Below are positions 60,644 to 63,599 of a stretch of DNA of 63,599 nucleotides, piece by piece. Position numbers and translations under genes: made by a program. The DNA lies in NCBI GenBank assembly GCA_020073565.1, contig JAIQEY010000037.1:1-63599 (forward strand). The letters run 5' to 3'. Below the pieces are notes generated by a model, which was given only the letters and a program-made list of their open reading frames with translations, was not told where the DNA came from and did not search any database. The first letter of the stretch is position 1, and every line of letters starts with the position of its first letter. This DNA is from Terriglobia bacterium. GTDB lineage: Bacteria > Acidobacteriota > Terriglobia > Terriglobales > Acidobacteriaceae.

Positions 60644-61636
60644 GCTTTTGTCACTGGCGCTACCGGATTTCTGGGCAGCCATGTAGCTCGCGTTCTTGCC
60701 GCAGAGGGAGCGCAGTTGCGGCTGCTGGTGCGGCCGACGAGCGACGTGCGCAACATTGCGGATCTGAATGCCGAGCGGGTGTCGGGGGACTTGCGCGATC
60801 CGGCTTCGATCGAGAAAGCGCTGGCGGGATGCGAGGCCGTGTTTCACGTGGCGGCAGACTACCGGCTGTGGGTGCGCGATCCGGAGCAGATGTACCGCTC
60901 GAATGTGGAGGGGACGCGGTCGTTGCTCGAGGCGGCGCGGAAACAAGGCGTGCCGCGTGTGGTGTACACGTCGAGCGTGGCCACTATGGGCTTCGCTTCG
61001 AACGGACGAGGGAACGGGCATCTGGCGGACGAACAGAGTCCGGTGTCGCTGGCGGACATGATCGGGCACTACAAGCGGTCGAAATTCATGGCCGAGCAGG
61101 TAGCATTCGATGCGGCACGATCGGGAGTCGACGTTGTGGTGGTGAACCCGACGACGCCGGTTGGAGAGCGCGATGTGAAGCCGACGCCCACCGGGCGCAT
61201 CGTGCTGGATTTTCTGAAGCGGAAGTTTCCGGCGTATGTGGAAACCGGGCTGAACCTGGTGGATGCAACCGAATGTGCGCGCGGACACATCCAGGCATTT
61301 GAGAAGGGGAAGTCGGGAGAGCGATACATTCTGGGCGGTGAGAATCTGACGCTGAAGCAGATCCTGGATCGGCTCGCTGCGATTACCGGGTTGAAGTCGC
61401 CCGCCGTGAAGCTGCCATACGTATTTGCTTTCGCGACGGGCGTGGTGGACGAAATGGTGACCGGGCGACTGCTGCGCCGGGAGCCACGTGCGACGATTGA
61501 CGCCGTTCGCATGGGACGGAAGATGATGTTTGTAAGTTCCGCGAAGGCCGAGCGGGAACTGGGCTGGCGGACGGTTCCGGTGGATGGCGCGCTGCGGCGA
61601 TCGGTGGAGTGGTTCCGCGCCAACGGATATGTCTAG
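60638..61636 (+). CDS. hpnA: Hopanoid-associated sugar epimerase HpnA
   Basis: HpnA is an extended SDR found in hopanoid clusters. The 332-residue protein starts MLAFVTGATGFLGSHVARVL with the NAD loop, and has VYTSSVATMG and the catalytic GHYKRSKFMAEQ (YxxxK). The ATG lies inside a hairpin arm and no clear Shine-Dalgarno is seen. Its 3' end overlaps hpnG by eight bases. Role in hopanoid side-chain or sugar modification is from genetic context in other bacteria; the precise reaction is not established to my knowledge. Confidence 0.9.
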   Translation: MLAFVTGATGFLGSHVARVLAAEGAQLRLLVRPTSDVRNIADLNAERVSGDLRDPASIEKALAGCEAVFHVAADYRLWVRDPEQMYRSNVEGTRSLLEAARKQGVPRVVYTSSVATMGFASNGRGNGHLADEQSPVSLADMIGHYKRSKFMAEQVAFDAARSGVDVVVVNPTTPVGERDVKPTPTGRIVLDFLKRKFPAYVETGLNLVDATECARGHIQAFEKGKSGERYILGGENLTLKQILDRLAAITGLKSPAVKLPYVFAFATGVVDEMVTGRLLRREPRATIDAVRMGRKMMFVSSAKAERELGWRTVPVDGALRRSVEWFRANGYV

Positions 61637-62369
61637 GACTTCCACCCCGTCGGACCAAAACCGGGTCCGCCGGGGGCCCCGGATTGCGATCGTCGCGGCG
61701 ATGCAACGGGAAGTGGCGCCGCTGATCAGAGGATGGAACGTTCGTACCCTGGAACACAGCGGACGGGAGTACCGGCTCTTTGAAAATGGAAACGCGGTGT
61801 TGATCTGCGGCGGGATCGGAGCCGAAGCTGCGCGGCGAGCGACCGAAGCTGTGATTCAGGAAGGACGGCCGGGACGAGTGATCTCTGTCGGGTTTGCGGG
61901 GGCGCTGGATTCGACTTTGAGAGTAGCCGATGTTTTCGAGCCGCGCACGGTCATCAATGCCGCCGATGGGGCCCGTGCGGAAACCGGATCCGGACAAGGA
62001 ACGCTGGTGACCTATGCGGCGGTTGCCAGCAGAGACCAGAAGGAGAGGCTCGGTAACGCCTACGGAGCGGCAGCCGTGGATATGGAAGCGGCAGCGGTCG
62101 CGCAGGGAGCACAAGCGCGCGGAGTGGAGTTCGCGGCGCTGAAGGCGATATCCGATGCGGCGGATTTTTCCCTGCCGGCGACGGAACGATTCGTTTCCGG
62201 CAGTGGACAGTTTCGTACAGCCAAGTTTGCGTTGCACGTTGCCGTGCGTCCGTGGCTTTGGGGATCAACGATTGCGCTGGCGCGGAATAGTTCGAAAGCG
62301 AGCCGCGCGCTTTGTGCTGCGATTTTGGGTTATCTGGAACGGGAGCGGGTGAATCTAAGACAGGGGTAG
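61629..62369 (+). CDS. hpnG: Hopanoid-associated phosphorylase HpnG
   Basis: HpnG is a nucleoside-phosphorylase-like enzyme that releases adenine from adenosylhopane to give ribosylhopane phosphate. The 246-residue protein has IAIVAAMQREVAPLIRGW near the start, VISVGFAGAL, and the substrate-binding AVDMEAAAVAQ. The ATG at 61629 overlaps the end of hpnA. HpnH, which makes adenosylhopane, is not in the window but could follow the right edge. Confidence 0.88.
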   Translation: MSRTSTPSDQNRVRRGPRIAIVAAMQREVAPLIRGWNVRTLEHSGREYRLFENGNAVLICGGIGAEAARRATEAVIQEGRPGRVISVGFAGALDSTLRVADVFEPRTVINAADGARAETGSGQGTLVTYAAVASRDQKERLGNAYGAAAVDMEAAAVAQGAQARGVEFAALKAISDAADFSLPATERFVSGSGQFRTAKFALHVAVRPWLWGSTIALARNSSKASRALCAAILGYLERERVNLRQG

Positions 62370-62385
62370 AGATTTCGGGTGAGGG

Positions 62386-62455
62386 AACGAGGGCAAGGTG
62401 CCCTCGCCCTTCGGCTCCGCTCAGGGCAGGCTAGCCGGCGGGGCGCCGGCGCTAC
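62386..62455. repeat. Palindromic repeats after hpnG
   Basis: GAGGGCAAGGTGCCCTC is a near-perfect hairpin. Then come CTTCGGCTCCGCTCAGG (family 4-like) and CCGGCGGGGCGCCGG. These fill the short gap before the last dehydrogenase. Confidence 0.55.
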
Positions 62456-62515
62456 GTTATGGAAACTGTTCGGGCATTAGCTGTCGAGAGAGACGTTGAG
62501 CGGATTCCTTCCACG

Positions 62516-63577
62516 ATGAAGGCGGCAGTGTATCGCGGCGTCAATGACGTGCGCATGGAAGAAGTCCCGGTGCCAGAGGTGGGCCGGGGCGAGATCCTGG
62601 TGCGTGTGCACACGTGCGGGATCTGCGGGACCGACCTGAAGAAGATTTCGACCGGGTCGCACTCGGCGCCGCGCATTTTCGGGCACGAGACCTCCGGTGT
62701 AGTCGCGAAGTTAGGCGAGGGCGTGCGTGAGTGGGCGGTGGGCGATCGCGTGGTGGTGTTCCATCACATCCCGTGCCGCGAGTGCTATTACTGCCAGCAC
62801 AAAACCTTTGCGCAATGTGCAACCTACAAGAAAGTGGGCTGCACGTCCGGTTTCGAGCCCTCAGGCGGCGGATTTGCGGAATATGTCCGGGTGATGGATT
62901 GGATCGTTCAGAGGGGAACGGTACGCATCCCGGACGGCGTTTCGTTTGAGCAGGCGTGCTTCGTCGAACCGGTGAATACCTGCATCAAAGGAATTGAGAC
63001 GTTGCGGCTGGAGCCAGGCGAGACCGTGCTGGTGATCGGACAAGGGCCGATCGGGTTGATTCTGGCTGTCTTGGCGAAACGGGCTGGCGCTCGCGTGATA
63101 ACTTCCGATTTGTATCCCGCGAGGCTTACAATTGGCACAAGCTTCGGTTTGGACCTGACGTTGGATGCTTCGCAGACCGAGGTTGGACCGGCGGTGCGCG
63201 GAATCACCGAAGGTCGCGGCGCCGATGCTGTGATTCTGGCAGTCGGCGGAAGCGGCCTGATCCGTCCCGCGATGGATGCGACGCGTCCTGGGGGACGCGT
63301 TTTACTGTTTGCGCAAACGGCGCGCGGCGAGGTCATGATTGATCCCGCAGCCGTATGCGTAAATGAAAAGGCCTTGTTGGGTTCCTACAGTGCGTCCGTA
63401 GAGTTGCAGGAGGAATCAGTGCGGTTTGTGATGAACCGCGAAATGGATCTGGAACGGCTGATCAGCCATCGCTTTCCGCTGGATCGCAGCGTGGAAGCGC
63501 TCAAGCTGGCTGCCCATCCTCAACCGGACTCGATGAAGATTGTCATCCAGCCGGGCAGTGAGTGGGAAGGACATTAA
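62516..63577 (+). CDS. Zinc-dependent medium-chain dehydrogenase in the hopanoid cluster
   Basis: The 353-residue enzyme has catalytic zinc ligands in HTCGICGTDLKK and FGHETSGVV, the structural zinc Cys cluster HIPCRECYYCQHKTFAQC, and the NAD loop VIGQGPIGLILAVLA. It resembles threonine/sorbitol dehydrogenases. Start chosen at MKAAVYRGVNDVRM (62516); an in-frame ATG at 62459 is possible. Position after hpnG suggests that it oxidises or reduces a ribosylhopane-derived intermediate or a related sugar, which is inference only. Confidence 0.85.
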   Translation: MKAAVYRGVNDVRMEEVPVPEVGRGEILVRVHTCGICGTDLKKISTGSHSAPRIFGHETSGVVAKLGEGVREWAVGDRVVVFHHIPCRECYYCQHKTFAQCATYKKVGCTSGFEPSGGGFAEYVRVMDWIVQRGTVRIPDGVSFEQACFVEPVNTCIKGIETLRLEPGETVLVIGQGPIGLILAVLAKRAGARVITSDLYPARLTIGTSFGLDLTLDASQTEVGPAVRGITEGRGADAVILAVGGSGLIRPAMDATRPGGRVLLFAQTARGEVMIDPAAVCVNEKALLGSYSASVELQEESVRFVMNREMDLERLISHRFPLDRSVEALKLAAHPQPDSMKIVIQPGSEWEGH

Positions 63578-63579
63578 CT

Positions 63580-63599
63580 GTGAGTGGAAAGATGACGGC
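63580..63599 (+). CDS. Possible start of the next gene (cut by the window edge)
   Basis: A GTG follows the dehydrogenase stop after two bases and opens a frame reading SGKMT up to the edge. An hpnH-like or other hopanoid gene would be a natural continuation, but six codons cannot show it. Confidence 0.25.

Noticed and set aside
1..63599. tRNA, rRNA or known riboswitch
   Set aside because: No cloverleaf with a CCA-type end, no rRNA signature and no recognisable riboswitch core was found by reading both strands; a covariance-model scan would settle this.

Overview
This is a GC-rich stretch of bacterial chromosome, almost certainly from a member of the Acidobacteriota (class Terriglobia, Koribacter-like). 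The evidence is a diderm envelope gene set (lpxD, a complete Tol-Pal operon, plsC), a hopanoid cluster (shc-hpnA-hpnG behind ispH), secreted Ig-like and choice-of-anchor-D proteins, a DUF1844-type protein, and intergenic space packed with several families of short palindromic repeats. The phylum call rests on gene content and recalled family distribution, not on a search. I see no rRNA, tRNA, CRISPR array, prophage or intact insertion sequence.

Layout. 1-745: wreck of a REP-associated (Y1-type) transposase with palindromic repeats. 746-6698: SDR epimerase, a CDF metal exporter with a long C-terminus, OsmC coupled to a DMT exporter, an MFS carrier and a small membrane protein. 6985-10536 (minus): ribF, an MBL-fold phosphodiesterase coupled to a DUF1844-type gene, and ygfZ. 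10684-15505: an isopropylmalate/tartrate-type dehydrogenase, a secreted HExxH protein, a gene-poor 0.6 kb stretch, an unrecognised gene and a secreted aspartyl protease with PDZ. 15640-24104 (plus): mtnP, a PfkB kinase, a GT-C membrane protein, MgtC, then dapF-ldcA-mpl (diaminopimelate and murein-peptide recycling) and plsC. 24328-29476: adk, lpxD, a small conserved protein, a nucleotidyltransferase with a Pro/Ala/Lys tail and a Gly-rich exported protein. 29667-35612: dnaE, accA, hom. 35859-38452 (minus): an overlapping GMC oxidoreductase/aldo-keto reductase pair. 38795-41677: korAB. 41952-47246 (minus): a 1195-residue modular secreted protein, a zinc alcohol dehydrogenase and a tiny ORF. 47495-48334: a HAD phosphatase. 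48511-53894 (minus): cpoB-pal-tolB-tolA-tolR-tolQ. 53990-57480: a secreted choice-of-anchor-D protein, recN and a Phd/VapC-type toxin-antitoxin pair. 57632-63577: ispH, shc, hpnA, hpnG and a zinc alcohol dehydrogenase; another gene probably starts at the right edge.

The genes mostly serve envelope construction and upkeep: meso-DAP and its recycling, lipid A, phospholipid, hopanoids and outer-membrane constriction, with core replication and central-metabolism genes between them.

The most notable observations are: (1) the dapF product carries Ser at both positions where the epimerase normally has its two catalytic Cys; (2) the gaps between genes are built from at least six families of short hairpin or iterated-word repeats, several of which supply the stop codon of the upstream gene, and one of which also contains the hpnA start codon; (3) three different repeat families sit at three successive junctions of the Tol-Pal operon; (4) the toxin-antitoxin pair is preceded by two copies of an 8-bp palindrome ending two bases before the antitoxin start; (5) domain novelties occur in the CDF transporter, Pal and the large secreted protein.
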